From positions 1-64,000 of the forward strand of contig NZ_MTQN01000005.1 of assembly GCF_001984195.1 (NCBI RefSeq): 64,000 nucleotides of DNA. The letters run 5' to 3'. Below, piece after piece: positions 23,215 through 32,022 of the stretch (position 1 is the first letter of the stretch; the number at the start of each line of letters is the position of its first letter). Both the position numbers and the translations under genes were made by a program. The notes under the pieces are model-generated. The model did no database searches. It was given only the letters and a program-made list of their open reading frames with translations, and had not been told where the DNA came from. Source of the stretch: Kribbella sp. ALI-6-A. GTDB taxonomy: Bacteria; Actinomycetota; Actinomycetes; Propionibacteriales; Kribbellaceae.

Positions 23215-24455
23215 AGGACTTGTGGGCGGTGCTGGTCAGGCGCCGCGACTACCGGTTGGTGCTGAGCGCCGGACTGATCTCACTGACCGGTGACTGGATC
23301 CTGCGCACCGGACTCGCCTTCCACGTCTACACGGTGACGGGTTCGACGCTGGCATCCGGCGGGTTACTGCTGGCGTCGTTCGTGCCCATGGTGGTGCTCG
23401 GCTCGCTGGCGGGCGTGTTCGTGGACCGGTGGGACCGGCGGCGGACGATGATCGTGGTCAACCTGCTGCACGCGATCGTGCTGCTGCCGCTGCTCGCCGT
23501 CCGGGACGAGAGCGGGCTGTGGCTGATCTACGTGATCGTACTGGCGCAGAGTTGTCTGCAGCAGTTCTTCCGCCCGGCGGAGCAATCACTGGTGCCGCAC
23601 CTGGTGGATCCGCAGCAACTGATCACCGCGAACGCGTTGAACAGCCAGAGCAACGACATCGCACGACTGGTGGGTGCCGCTCTCGGTGGAGTGCTGGCGG
23701 CCACGGGCGGGATGCCCCTGCTGGCCGCGGTCGACGCGGCGACCTACCTGCTGGCGATGGCGCTGCTGCTCGGAGTGAAGCACCGCGCTATGGCCGTGGT
23801 GCGTGAGCGGACCAAGGGCGCGGTACGACGGTTGCGCGCCGAATGGATCGACGGGTTGCGGATCTGCGTGGGCGGGCGGGCGATGCGGATCGTGTTCGTG
23901 TTCGGACTGGTGACCGGCGTCGGCGAGGGAGCGATGAGCACGTTGTTCGCGCCGTTCGTCAGCGAGGAGCTCGGCGGCGACGCGACGGCGTACGGGTTGA
24001 TCGTGTCGGCGCAGGCGGTCGGCGGGATCGTCGGCGGCCTGGCCGCCGCCGCGATCGGCGCCCGCTTCGCGGCGGCTCGCCTGTGGGGCGCCGGTGCCGT
24101 GCTGTTCGGCCTGATCGATCTCGCGCTGTTCTGTTATCCCTTGGTCTACGACGGTCTGATGCCGGCGTACGTGTTGATGATCGCGGTGGGACTGCCGGGG
24201 GCGCTCGTGGTGGCGGGATCGATGACGGTGATCCAGCGGCTGACCGACGACGCGTCCCGCGGGCGGGTCTTCGGCGCGCTGTTCGCCGCCGAAGGCCTCG
24301 CCGTCCTGCTCGGCATCGTCGCCGCCGGCCTGCTCGGCGAGGTGGTCGGCATCATCCCGGTCCTCGTCGTGCAGGGCCTCGGCTTCACCGCCGGCGGCCT
24401 GGTGGTCCTTGCCCGAAGCAACCTTCTGGAGAAGAACCCGGCCCTGGTCAGCTAG
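23211..24455 (+). CDS. MFS transporter, EntS-like efflux type
   Basis: A 414-residue major-facilitator protein with about 12 hydrophobic segments. Between helices 2 and 3 is VFVDRWDRRRTMIVVNLLHA, the motif-A-like loop of the enterobactin-exporter (MFS_3) branch. The N-terminus DLWAVLVRRRDYRLVLSAG is typical of that group. The gene overlaps its regulator by 4 bases and the convergent CNNM-type gene by 8. It probably exports a small molecule sensed by the ArsR protein. Substrate unknown. Confidence 0.9.
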   Translation: MKDLWAVLVRRRDYRLVLSAGLISLTGDWILRTGLAFHVYTVTGSTLASGGLLLASFVPMVVLGSLAGVFVDRWDRRRTMIVVNLLHAIVLLPLLAVRDESGLWLIYVIVLAQSCLQQFFRPAEQSLVPHLVDPQQLITANALNSQSNDIARLVGAALGGVLAATGGMPLLAAVDAATYLLAMALLLGVKHRAMAVVRERTKGAVRRLRAEWIDGLRICVGGRAMRIVFVFGLVTGVGEGAMSTLFAPFVSEELGGDATAYGLIVSAQAVGGIVGGLAAAAIGARFAAARLWGAGAVLFGLIDLALFCYPLVYDGLMPAYVLMIAVGLPGALVVAGSMTVIQRLTDDASRGRVFGALFAAEGLAVLLGIVAAGLLGEVVGIIPVLVVQGLGFTAGGLVVLARSNLLEKNPALVS

Positions 24456-25746
24456 CCGGCGTCTCCTCGGCAGCCACCCGGTGGACCCGGACGCGGGCCA
24501 CCCGGCGGCCGTCCATCTCGGTGACGGTGATGTTGTAGCCGTCGACGTTGCCCTCGTCGCCGACGGACGGGACCCGGCCGAGCTGGGCGGCCAGGAAGCC
24601 CGCGACCGTCTCGTACGGGCCGTCGGGCAGCTCGACGCCGGTCTCGTCGGCGAAGTCGTCGAGGTTGAGCAGGCCGTCGACCTCGACGTCGCCGCTGCGC
24701 AGCCGGGTCGTCTCGCCGGCGTCCTCGTCGTACTCGTCCTTGATGTCGCCGATCAGCTCCTCGACCAGGTCCTCGAGCGTGACGATGCCGGCCGTACCGC
24801 CGTACTCGTCGAGCACGATCGCCAGGTGGGTCGAGCGCCGGCGCATCTCGGTCAGCGTCGGCAGCAGCTTCGCGGTGTCGGGCAGCATCAGCACCTCGCG
24901 CGCCAGGTCGCCGACCCGGACCGACCGCGTCGCGACCGCCGGGTCGAACAGGTCGCGCACGTGCACGAACCCGACGATGTCGTCGGCCGAGCCGTTCATC
25001 ACCGGGTAGCGCGAGTGCGGCCGCTCGGCGGCGAACTTCACCGCCTTGTACGCCGGCATCTCGGCGTCGACGAAGTCCACCTCGGTGCGCGGCAGCATCA
25101 GCTCGCGCAGCTGCCGGCCGCCGGCCTCGAAGACGTCGTCGACGATCCGGCGCTCCTCCTCACCGAGCGACTCGTGGGCGGAGACGAGGTCACGCAGCTC
25201 CTCGTCGCTCATCACCTCACGGTTCGCGTTCGGGTCGCCGCCGAGCGCGCGGACGACCAGGTCGGTGGACCTGGACAGCAGCCAGATCACCGGCCGGACC
25301 GCGGAGGCGATCCGGTCGACCAGCGGCGCCAGGCCGAGCGCGTACAGCTCTGCCCGCTGCAGCGCGAGCCGCTTGGCCGCGAGCTCGCCGATCACGATCG
25401 ACACATACGAGATCGCCACGGTGATCAGCACCAGGGCGGCGGTGTCCGCGAGGGACTCCGGCAGGCCGAGGTCCTGCAGGTGCGGCGACAGCCCGTCGGC
25501 CAGCGTCGCGCCACCGAAGGCGGCCGACAGGAAGCCCATCAGCGTGACGCCGATCTGCACCGCGGACAGGAAGCGGTTGGGGTTCGCGGCGACCCGGGCG
25601 ACGGTCTCGCCGCGCCGGCCGCGGGTGGCGATCGACTTCAGCTGGCTCTCCCGCAGGGAGACCAGCGCCATCTCGGCCGCGGCGAACACCCCGCCGATGA
25701 GCACGAAGACGAAGATCAGGACGATGTTGAGCAGGGTCTCGTTCAT
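24448..25746 (-). CDS. CNNM/CorC (hemolysin C-like) membrane transporter
   Basis: A 432-residue protein with the standard order: a DUF21 membrane domain (about 1-190, ETLLNIVLIFVFVLIGGVFA then AEMALVSLRESQLKS), a CBS pair (about 205-325, LMLPRTEVDFVDAEMPAYK and DIVGFVHVRDLFDP) and a C-terminal CorC domain. Bacterial CNNM-type proteins are linked to magnesium and other cation movement. A strong 11-bp hairpin lies 17 bases before the ATG, in what must be the leader. The stop overlaps the MFS gene by 8 bases. Confidence 0.9.
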   Translation of the reverse strand: MNETLLNIVLIFVFVLIGGVFAAAEMALVSLRESQLKSIATRGRRGETVARVAANPNRFLSAVQIGVTLMGFLSAAFGGATLADGLSPHLQDLGLPESLADTAALVLITVAISYVSIVIGELAAKRLALQRAELYALGLAPLVDRIASAVRPVIWLLSRSTDLVVRALGGDPNANREVMSDEELRDLVSAHESLGEEERRIVDDVFEAGGRQLRELMLPRTEVDFVDAEMPAYKAVKFAAERPHSRYPVMNGSADDIVGFVHVRDLFDPAVATRSVRVGDLAREVLMLPDTAKLLPTLTEMRRRSTHLAIVLDEYGGTAGIVTLEDLVEELIGDIKDEYDEDAGETTRLRSGDVEVDGLLNLDDFADETGVELPDGPYETVAGFLAAQLGRVPSVGDEGNVDGYNITVTEMDGRRVARVRVHRVAAEETPAS

Positions 25747-25762
25747 GAGCTGGGAGTTCCTA

Positions 25763-25790
25763 GCGTCCTCTCCGGCACGGGAGAGGACGC
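25763..25790 (-). promoter_or_regulatory. 11-bp hairpin in the leader of the CNNM-type gene
   Basis: A perfect stem GCGTCCTCTCC/GGAGAGGACGC with a 6-base loop lies 17 bases upstream of the CNNM-type start. The right arm on the message is pyrimidine-rich, so it would not hide the AGGA ribosome site directly. It could be an attenuator or an RNA stability element. Confidence 0.5.
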
Positions 25791-25854
25791 GGAAGTAGGG
25801 CGACGTCCATCGATCAAGAGTACCGGCGACGGGTCGTCTCCTGCATGTTCAATT

Positions 25855-25869
25855 CTGTTGGTTTATGAT
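25855..25869 (+). promoter_or_regulatory. galT promoter region with possible DeoR-type half-site
   Basis: TATGAT at 25864-25869 is a strong -10 match and would place transcription start at about the ATG at 25877, making galT leaderless. CTGTTGGTT at 25855-25863 overlaps it. The same nine bases recur at 28934-28942, upstream of the DeoR regulator gene. Confidence 0.5.
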
Positions 25870-25876
25870 GATTCGC

Positions 25877-26920
25877 ATGACAACACGTGGCGCGCGGCGG
25901 GCGGACACCAAGCTGTCCGACGGCCGGGACCTGATCTACTACGACCCGGCCGACGCGCCGGTCCGCGTTCCGCTGGCCGACACCCGCGGCCTGGCCGCTC
26001 CGAAGCCCGCCGTCGACATGCGCACCGATCCGCTCACCGGCGACGTGATCACCTTCGCGACCCACCGCAACACCCGGACCTACCTGCCGCCGGCCGACCA
26101 GTGCCCGCTGGACGCCAGTACGCCGGGCAACCCGACCGAGATCCCCGACCACGACTACAACGTCGCGGTCTTCGCGAACCGGTTCCCGTCGTTCGCCGGT
26201 CCCGGCCGGACCGAGGTGGTCTGCTTCACCAGCGACCACAACAAGTCGTTCACCGACCTGTCCCAGGGCCAGGCCCGGCTGGTCGTCGAGGCCTGGGCGG
26301 ACCGGGTCGCCGAGCTGAGCGCCCGGCCGGACGTCGAGTACGTGTTCCCGTTCGAGAACCGCGGCCGCGAGATCGGCGTCACCCTGAGCCACCCGCACGG
26401 CCAGATCTACGCCTACCCGTTCGTCCCGCCGCGGATGCGCACGCTGATGGCCCGCGCCCGCGAGCACTTCGAGGCCACCGGCGGCAACCTGTTCGCCGAC
26501 ATCCTGGCCGCCGAGCGTAAGGCGGCCATCCGGGTCGTCGCCGAGAACGAGACCTGGACGGCGTTCGTGCCCGAGGCCGCGCGCTGGCCGGTCGAGGTCC
26601 ACCTCTACCCGCACCGCCAGGTCGCCGACATCAGCGAGCTGACGGACGCCGAGCGCGACGACTTCGTCCAGCTGTACCTCGACGTACTGCGCCGCTTCGA
26701 CAGCCTGTACGACGAGCCGCTGCCCTACATCGCCGCCTGGCACGCCGCGCCGGTCCGGACCGACCGCGAGCTCGGCTACCTGCACCTGGAACTGCTGTCG
26801 ATCCGCCGGGCCGCCGACAAGATCAAGTACCTGGCCGGTTCCGAGTCCGGCATGGGCGCTTTCATCTCCGACACCCGCCCGGAAGACGTAGCCGAAACCC
26901 TCCGTAAGGTCACCTCGTGA
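25877..26920 (+). CDS. galT: Galactose-1-phosphate uridylyltransferase
   Basis: A 347-residue Leloir-pathway enzyme that exchanges galactose-1-phosphate with UDP-glucose. The active-site motif is in GVTLSHPHGQIYAYPF (HPHGQ, the second His being the nucleophile). The N-terminus KLSDGRDLIYYDPAD and the zinc-site region DQCPLD are also typical. I chose the ATG at 25877 because it fits the family start and the TATGAT -10; ATGs at 25865 and 25868 overlap that -10. galK overlaps its end by 4 bases. Confidence 0.94.
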   Translation: MTTRGARRADTKLSDGRDLIYYDPADAPVRVPLADTRGLAAPKPAVDMRTDPLTGDVITFATHRNTRTYLPPADQCPLDASTPGNPTEIPDHDYNVAVFANRFPSFAGPGRTEVVCFTSDHNKSFTDLSQGQARLVVEAWADRVAELSARPDVEYVFPFENRGREIGVTLSHPHGQIYAYPFVPPRMRTLMARAREHFEATGGNLFADILAAERKAAIRVVAENETWTAFVPEAARWPVEVHLYPHRQVADISELTDAERDDFVQLYLDVLRRFDSLYDEPLPYIAAWHAAPVRTDRELGYLHLELLSIRRAADKIKYLAGSESGMGAFISDTRPEDVAETLRKVTS

Positions 26921-28047
26921 CTACCTTCGAAGAGGTCTTCGGGACGGCACCCGACGGTGCTTGGCGAGCCCCCGGCCGGGTCAACCTGATCGGTGAGCAC
27001 ACCGACTACAACGACGGCCTGGTGCTGCCGATCGCCCTGCCGAACCGGATCGTCGTCACCGCGTCGGCGCGCGACGACGGCATCGTCGCGGTCTCGTCGA
27101 ACGGGCAGAACGGCGTGATCGAGTTCGCCCTGGACTCCCTCGAGCCGGGCTCGGTCGGCGACTGGGCGACGTACCCGGCGGGCATGGCCTGGGTGCTGCG
27201 TGAGGCCGGCTACGAGATCGGCGGCGCGAACCTGCTGGTCGACTCCGATCTGCCGACCGGCGCCGGGCTCTCGTCCTCGGCCGCGCTGCTGTGCGCGACC
27301 GGCGTCGCCCTGCTCGGGCTGCGCGACCTCGAGGTCGACCCGGCCGAGGTCGCGCGCCTGGCGCAGAAGGCGGAGAACCAGTACGTCGGAGCGCCGGTCG
27401 GACTGATGGACCAGATGGCGTCGATGTGCTGCACCGCGGGTCACGCGCTGTACTTCGACATCCGCGCGATGGCGACCGAGCAGATCCCGTTCGACCCCGA
27501 GGCCGACGGGCTAACCCTGCTGGTGATCGACGTGAAGGCGCCGCACCGGCACGTCGACGGCGAGTACGCCGCGCGCCGGAAGAGCTGCGAGCGGGCCGCC
27601 GCCGAGCTCGGCGTACCGGCGTTGCGTTCGATCACCATGGACGGTCTGGACGAGGCACTCGCCAAGCTCTCCGACGACGTCGACCGTCGGCGCGTGCGGC
27701 ACGTGGTGACCGAGATCGACCGGGTCGAGCAGGCTGTCGCGTTGATGCGCGCCGGCCGGCTGCGGGACGTCGGCGCACTGTTCACCGCGTCGCACGTGTC
27801 GATGCGCGACGACTTCGAGATCACCGTGCCGGAACTGGACGTCGCCGTCGACACCGCACTGGCCGCGGGCGCGGTCGGCGCGCGGATGACCGGCGGCGGG
27901 TTCGGCGGCTGCATCATCGCGCTGGTCGAGACCGCCAAGGCGGACCAGACGTTCGCCGCGATCGAGAGGGCTTTCGGCGAGCACGGCTTCCGCGCCCCGA
28001 CGTCCCTCGCGGCGACGCCGTCGCCGGGCGCCTCGAAGCTCGACTAG
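26917..28047 (+). CDS. galK: Galactokinase
   Basis: A 376-residue GHMP kinase that makes galactose-1-phosphate. The galactokinase signature VNLIGEHTDYNDGLVLPIAL is near residue 19, the ATP-binding motif LPTGAGLSSSAAL near 113 and the third motif GARMTGGGFGGCIIAL near 323. The GTG start overlaps the galT stop (GTGA), so the pair is translationally coupled. No galE lies nearby. Confidence 0.95.
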   Translation: MTTFEEVFGTAPDGAWRAPGRVNLIGEHTDYNDGLVLPIALPNRIVVTASARDDGIVAVSSNGQNGVIEFALDSLEPGSVGDWATYPAGMAWVLREAGYEIGGANLLVDSDLPTGAGLSSSAALLCATGVALLGLRDLEVDPAEVARLAQKAENQYVGAPVGLMDQMASMCCTAGHALYFDIRAMATEQIPFDPEADGLTLLVIDVKAPHRHVDGEYAARRKSCERAAAELGVPALRSITMDGLDEALAKLSDDVDRRRVRHVVTEIDRVEQAVALMRAGRLRDVGALFTASHVSMRDDFEITVPELDVAVDTALAAGAVGARMTGGGFGGCIIALVETAKADQTFAAIERAFGEHGFRAPTSLAATPSPGASKLD

Positions 28048-28072
28048 CTCGAAAGACCTGACCGGGCGTCGG

Positions 28073-28891
28073 CTAGACGCCGGCCAGGACCAGTTCGCAG
28101 CCGGTGTCGCGCATCGACTTGCGCGCCGCCGGGGCCAGGCCGGTGTCGGTCACAACGACGTCCAGGTCGCTCCAGGTCGCGAACGTGCTCAGGCCGACCG
28201 TGCCCCACTTGGTGTGGTCGGCCACCAGCACGACCTCGCGGCTGGCCGCGATGAACGACCGATTGGTCTCGGCCTCCATCAGGTTCGGCGTACTGAGACC
28301 GTGCTCGGCGTCCACGCCGTGCGCGCCGAGGAAGAGCATGTCCAGGTGCAGCGACTGCAGGGCCGCGGTCGCGATCGGGCCGACCAGCGCGTCCGACGGC
28401 GTCCGGATGCCGCCGATCAGCACCACAGTGCGGTCGGAGCGCGCGTTGCCGTGGAACACGTCGGCGATCCGGGCCGAGTTCGTCACCACAGTGAGGTTCT
28501 CGACGCGGAGCAGTTGCCGGGCCAGCGCGTACGTCGTCGTCCCGGCGCCGATGCCGATCGCGCTGTCGGGCTGGACCCGCCGGGCGGCCTCGGTGGCGAT
28601 CGCCTGCTTGGCGGCCGATTCCTGGGTGAGCTTGGCGTCGAAGCCGGGCTCGTGCGCGCTGCGCAGACCGACCGACGTCGCGCCGCCGTGCACCTTGTGC
28701 AGCAGGCCGCTGGAGTCCAGCGCGTCCAGGTCGCGGCGGATCGTCATGTCCGAGACCCCGAACCGGTCGACCAGCTCGGCGACCGTGACGGCACCCCGGC
28801 TGTTGACCTCGGCAACGATCGTGGCCTGCCGCTGGGCAGCCAGCTGACCGCCGCGGCCGCGGGTCGGTTCGGCGTTTCCGGCTGCGTTCAC
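28073..28891 (-). CDS. DeoR/GlpR family transcriptional regulator
   Basis: A 272-residue DeoR-type repressor. The helix-turn-helix reads VAELVDRFGVSDMTIRRDLD with the family continuation LLHKVHGGA. The sugar-phosphate sensor domain contains IGIGAGTTTYALARQL, LIGGIRTP and LFLGAHGVDAEHGLS. Such regulators respond to phosphorylated sugars. Its convergent place after galTK and a 9-bp sequence shared with the galT promoter suggest it controls them. Confidence 0.92.
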   Translation of the reverse strand: MNAAGNAEPTRGRGGQLAAQRQATIVAEVNSRGAVTVAELVDRFGVSDMTIRRDLDALDSSGLLHKVHGGATSVGLRSAHEPGFDAKLTQESAAKQAIATEAARRVQPDSAIGIGAGTTTYALARQLLRVENLTVVTNSARIADVFHGNARSDRTVVLIGGIRTPSDALVGPIATAALQSLHLDMLFLGAHGVDAEHGLSTPNLMEAETNRSFIAASREVVLVADHTKWGTVGLSTFATWSDLDVVVTDTGLAPAARKSMRDTGCELVLAGV

Positions 28892-29003
28892 AGGGTCAGA
28901 CTACGGTCTGTGCCGCCGCCGCGCAGTGCGGAACTGTTGGTTCCCGTGCGTCCAGGGCGAAATCGCGTTGCCGCGTAGTGCTTGCGCGCGTCACGCTTCG
29001 GAC

Positions 29004-30131
29004 ATGCGATTCCCCGACGACGTCCCGGTGCTCACCGACAGCCTGGTCACCCTGCGCGCGCACACCGCGGCCGACATCGACCCGGCGTACGAGACCTGCC
29101 AGGACCCGGAGATGCAGCGCTGGACCACCATCCCGGTGCCCTACCTGCACGAGCACGCGGTCGACTACCTGACCCGGCAGATCCCGGCCCGGTGGCAGGA
29201 CGGCAGCTCGTTCGCCTGGGCGATCGAGTACGACGGCCGCTACGCCGGCACGGTCGATCTGCGTGACTCCGAGGGCGGCGTCGGCGAGATCGGCTTCGCG
29301 GTGTCGCCGTGGGCCCGTGGGCACGGCGTGATGACGCGCGCGGTCAAGCTCGTCGTACGGCACGCCTTCGACGACCTCGGCTGGCGCCGGGTGACCTGGC
29401 GCGCGTACGTCGGCAACTGGGCGTCCCGGCGGGTCGCGTGGAAGGCCGGCTTCCGGTCGCTGGTCACGCTGCCCGACGGCGGCCTGCAGCGTGGGGTCCG
29501 ACGCGACGAGTGGGTCGCGTCGGTTGCCCGCGACGACGAGCTCGAACCGCAGGGCAACTGGTGGACGGTGCCGGTGATCGAGGGCAAGGGCATCCGGCTG
29601 CGCGCGTTGGCGGCCAAGGACGCCGAGCGGGTGATGGCGGCGTGCAACGACGCCCGGACGCAGCACTGGCTGGCCGGCCTGCCGTCGCCGTACGGGCTGG
29701 AGGACGCGGAAGCGTTCATCGACGGCCGGCTGGAGCTGCTGGCCAGTGGCGAAGGCGTCTCCTGGGCGATCGCCGACGCGGAGACCGACGAACTGCTGGG
29801 CAACATCAGCGTCTTCGACCTGAACAACCGGATCGACAAGACGATGGCGGAGGTCGGCTACTGGGCGCACCCCGACGCCCGCGGCCGGGGCGTGATGGCC
29901 GCGGCGGCCGGGCTCGCGATCCGGCACGCGTTCACACCGCTCGACGACGCCGGCCTCGGCCGGCGCCGGCTCGTCCTGTACGCCGCGGCCGGCAACACCG
30001 CGTCGGCGCGCGTGGCCGAGGTCAACGGCTTCACCCGGACCGGGCTGGACCGCGCCGCCGCCCCGCTGCGCGACGGCGTCTACGACGACCTGGTCTGCTT
30101 CGACCTGCTCGCCACGGAGTACACGCCCTAG
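29004..30131 (+). CDS. Protein with two tandem GNAT acetyltransferase domains
   Basis: A 375-residue protein made of two RimJ/RimL-like GNAT domains, about 1-180 and 185-375. Each has the acetyl-CoA-binding region: GEIGFAVSPWARGHGVMTRA in the first and AEVGYWAHPDARGRGVMAAA in the second. Each also has the WRAYVGNWASRRVAWKAGF or LYAAAGNTASARVAEVNGF end. Both loops look intact, so both halves may be active. Substrates could be protein N-termini, ribosomal proteins or small amines. The ATG at 29004 begins the first domain; its ribosome site is weak. Confidence 0.88.
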   Translation: MRFPDDVPVLTDSLVTLRAHTAADIDPAYETCQDPEMQRWTTIPVPYLHEHAVDYLTRQIPARWQDGSSFAWAIEYDGRYAGTVDLRDSEGGVGEIGFAVSPWARGHGVMTRAVKLVVRHAFDDLGWRRVTWRAYVGNWASRRVAWKAGFRSLVTLPDGGLQRGVRRDEWVASVARDDELEPQGNWWTVPVIEGKGIRLRALAAKDAERVMAACNDARTQHWLAGLPSPYGLEDAEAFIDGRLELLASGEGVSWAIADAETDELLGNISVFDLNNRIDKTMAEVGYWAHPDARGRGVMAAAAGLAIRHAFTPLDDAGLGRRRLVLYAAAGNTASARVAEVNGFTRTGLDRAAAPLRDGVYDDLVCFDLLATEYTP

Positions 30132-30249
30132 CCGAAACCGGTGGAAAACGCGGGAAACGGGCGAGTCGTCCACAGTGTGAGGCGGGAATGTTCGAAGGGC
30201 GACACCAGTTCCCCTCGCCGTTCGGCCCCGCGGCTGCTTGAATCGACAG

Positions 30250-30909
30250 GTGAGAGATCGTGAGGAGCTCGTCCGCCGCTGGCAGGCGGGATGGTCGGTG
30301 TCGCGGGGCTGGACCAAAGTCGAGGACGACAACGACGGGATCCTGATCGTGCGCGCGGGCGAGGACAACCGCGCCATGGAGTACGTCGTACTGGATGCGG
30401 ACGACAAACCGGAGCGGGTCGAACGCGCGGCCGAGCTGGCGATGGCGGCCGGTGGTGGCCGGGGAGCCGGCTGGATCACGCTGGCCACCGACGACCGTGA
30501 GGCCCGGGTCGAGCAATTCGAGGAGCTCGGGCTGGAGGTGCAGCGCGAGCAGGACTGGTTGATGACCATCCAGCTGTCGGAGCAACCCGCGCTGCAGCTC
30601 AACGACCGGTACGCGCTGCACACCGAACTGGAGTCCGACCTGATCGTCACCCGCGCCACGCTGCACGGTGGCGTGGTGTCGAGCGGCCGGATGGCGGTGG
30701 TCGGCGAGGACGCGGTCGCCGACCGGATCGAGACCGATCCGGCCCACCGGCGACGCGGGCTCGGCAGCGCCGTGATGGCGTCACTGGTCGAGACCGCGGC
30801 CGCGCAGGGCGCCAAACGCGGCATCCTGATCGCCTCGATCGACGGCCTGCGGCTCTACCGCAGCCTGGGCTGGAAGGTCGTCGCGGACATCGTCATCGCG
30901 CGCTGCTGA
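30250..30909 (+). CDS. GNAT family N-acetyltransferase
   Basis: A 219-residue protein with one recognisable GNAT core in the C-terminal half. The acetyl-CoA loop lies in IETDPAHRRRGLGSAVMASL, followed by GAKRGILIASIDGLRLYRSLGW. The N-terminal half (WSVSRGWTKVEDDND onward) may be a degenerate GNAT fold, as in many actinobacterial members. I chose the GTG at 30250 since its upstream in-frame alternative is a TTG. It is separate from the double-GNAT gene by 118 bases. Confidence 0.85.
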   Translation: MRDREELVRRWQAGWSVSRGWTKVEDDNDGILIVRAGEDNRAMEYVVLDADDKPERVERAAELAMAAGGGRGAGWITLATDDREARVEQFEELGLEVQREQDWLMTIQLSEQPALQLNDRYALHTELESDLIVTRATLHGGVVSSGRMAVVGEDAVADRIETDPAHRRRGLGSAVMASLVETAAAQGAKRGILIASIDGLRLYRSLGWKVVADIVIARC

Positions 30910-30938
30910 TTGTGGACCAGGCCTGAACACCGTTACGT

Positions 30939-30968
30939 CAAAGGTCTGTGAAGGCCGTTCGACCTTTG
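30939..30968. promoter_or_regulatory. 8-bp dyad upstream of the first CAP gene
   Basis: CAAAGGTC and GACCTTTG form a perfect inverted repeat separated by 14 bases, 46 bases upstream of the CAP gene start. It could be an operator, or a terminator of the GNAT gene that ends 30 bases before it. Confidence 0.45.
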
Positions 30969-31014
30969 TCACAAGGGCTCGTCGGTGCCGGCCATCTCCG
31001 CTACGGTCCCTCGG

Positions 31015-31866
31015 GTGTCCAACACCCAGTACGACGAGAACCCTGGCCACGGTGGCCGTCGCCGCGCGCAACGACGCGGGGTGGCCGGTCCGATCTTCGC
31101 GGCCCTGGTGGTTCTGGGCCTGCTCGCGGGTGGCGGTTGGTACCTCACCCGCGATGGCGACAGCGCTGCCCCGGCGAGCCAGGACGCGCCGCTGACCGTC
31201 GCGACCGACGACGTCTCGACGCCACCGACCGAGGCGCCGGTGACGACACCCACGCCGGCGCCGACCGTCACTCCGAGCGCGACACCGAAGCCGTCGGCGA
31301 CCCCGAGCCGTACGCCGTCCAGGACTCCGCGGGCCACGCCGACGCCGACCCGGTCGACCACCGCACCGAGCCGCGGCGCGTCCCGCACCCCGAAGCCGTC
31401 GACGAAGCCGTCCCCGAGGCCCAGCCACACCAGTACGCCGAAGCCGACCACGACCGCGCCGCCGCCGAGCGGCGGTTCGATGGAAACGCAGGTGCTGCAG
31501 CTCACCAACGCCGAGCGCCAGAAGGCCGGCTGTGGACCGCTGAAGCCGAACAGCGCCCTGACCCGGGCGGCCGAGGCGCACGCCGCGGACATGGTCGACA
31601 ACCACTACTTCGACCACACCAGCCAGGACGGCCGCAGCCCGTTCGACCGGATGAAGGCGGCCGGTTTCCGCGGCGGCGCGATGGCCGAGAACATCGCCGT
31701 CGGCTACCGCTCGGCGGCGGCGGTCGTCGAGGGCTGGATGAACAGCGAAGGCCACCGCAAGAACATGCTCAACTGCGACTACACGATGCTCGGTGTCGGC
31801 TACGACAGCGGGCAGGTCAAGCCCGACTGGGGCAACGGCAGCTGGGTGCAGAACTTCGGTGCCTGA
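31015..31866 (+). CDS. Membrane-anchored extracellular CAP-domain protein (1 of 3)
   Basis: A 283-residue protein: a short basic cytoplasmic start, one membrane helix at about 25-45 (IFAALVVLGLLAGGGWYL), a long Thr/Pro/Ser linker to about 150, then a C-terminal CAP/SCP (CRISP, Antigen 5, PR-1) domain. The domain keeps LTNAERQKAGC, AEAHAADMVDNHYFDHTSQD, MAENIAVGY and GHRKNMLN, so the usual conserved His/Glu set is present, and two Cys that could pair. The GTG at 31015 places the helix correctly. CAP proteins act outside the cell; the bacterial role is unknown. Confidence 0.9.
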   Translation: MSNTQYDENPGHGGRRRAQRRGVAGPIFAALVVLGLLAGGGWYLTRDGDSAAPASQDAPLTVATDDVSTPPTEAPVTTPTPAPTVTPSATPKPSATPSRTPSRTPRATPTPTRSTTAPSRGASRTPKPSTKPSPRPSHTSTPKPTTTAPPPSGGSMETQVLQLTNAERQKAGCGPLKPNSALTRAAEAHAADMVDNHYFDHTSQDGRSPFDRMKAAGFRGGAMAENIAVGYRSAAAVVEGWMNSEGHRKNMLNCDYTMLGVGYDSGQVKPDWGNGSWVQNFGA

Positions 31867-32022
31867 ATTCCAACCTTCAGGGTGCGTTAAGACCGGACAT
31901 GTTCCTGTAACAGTGGCCCCGCCGATCGACTAGGGTCGCTGTTCGGCAACCAGGGGGGCCTGGCCACGACGCGGTTCGACGAACGACTCGGTACGAACGA
32001 ACGAAGAGGATTTCGCCCACCC

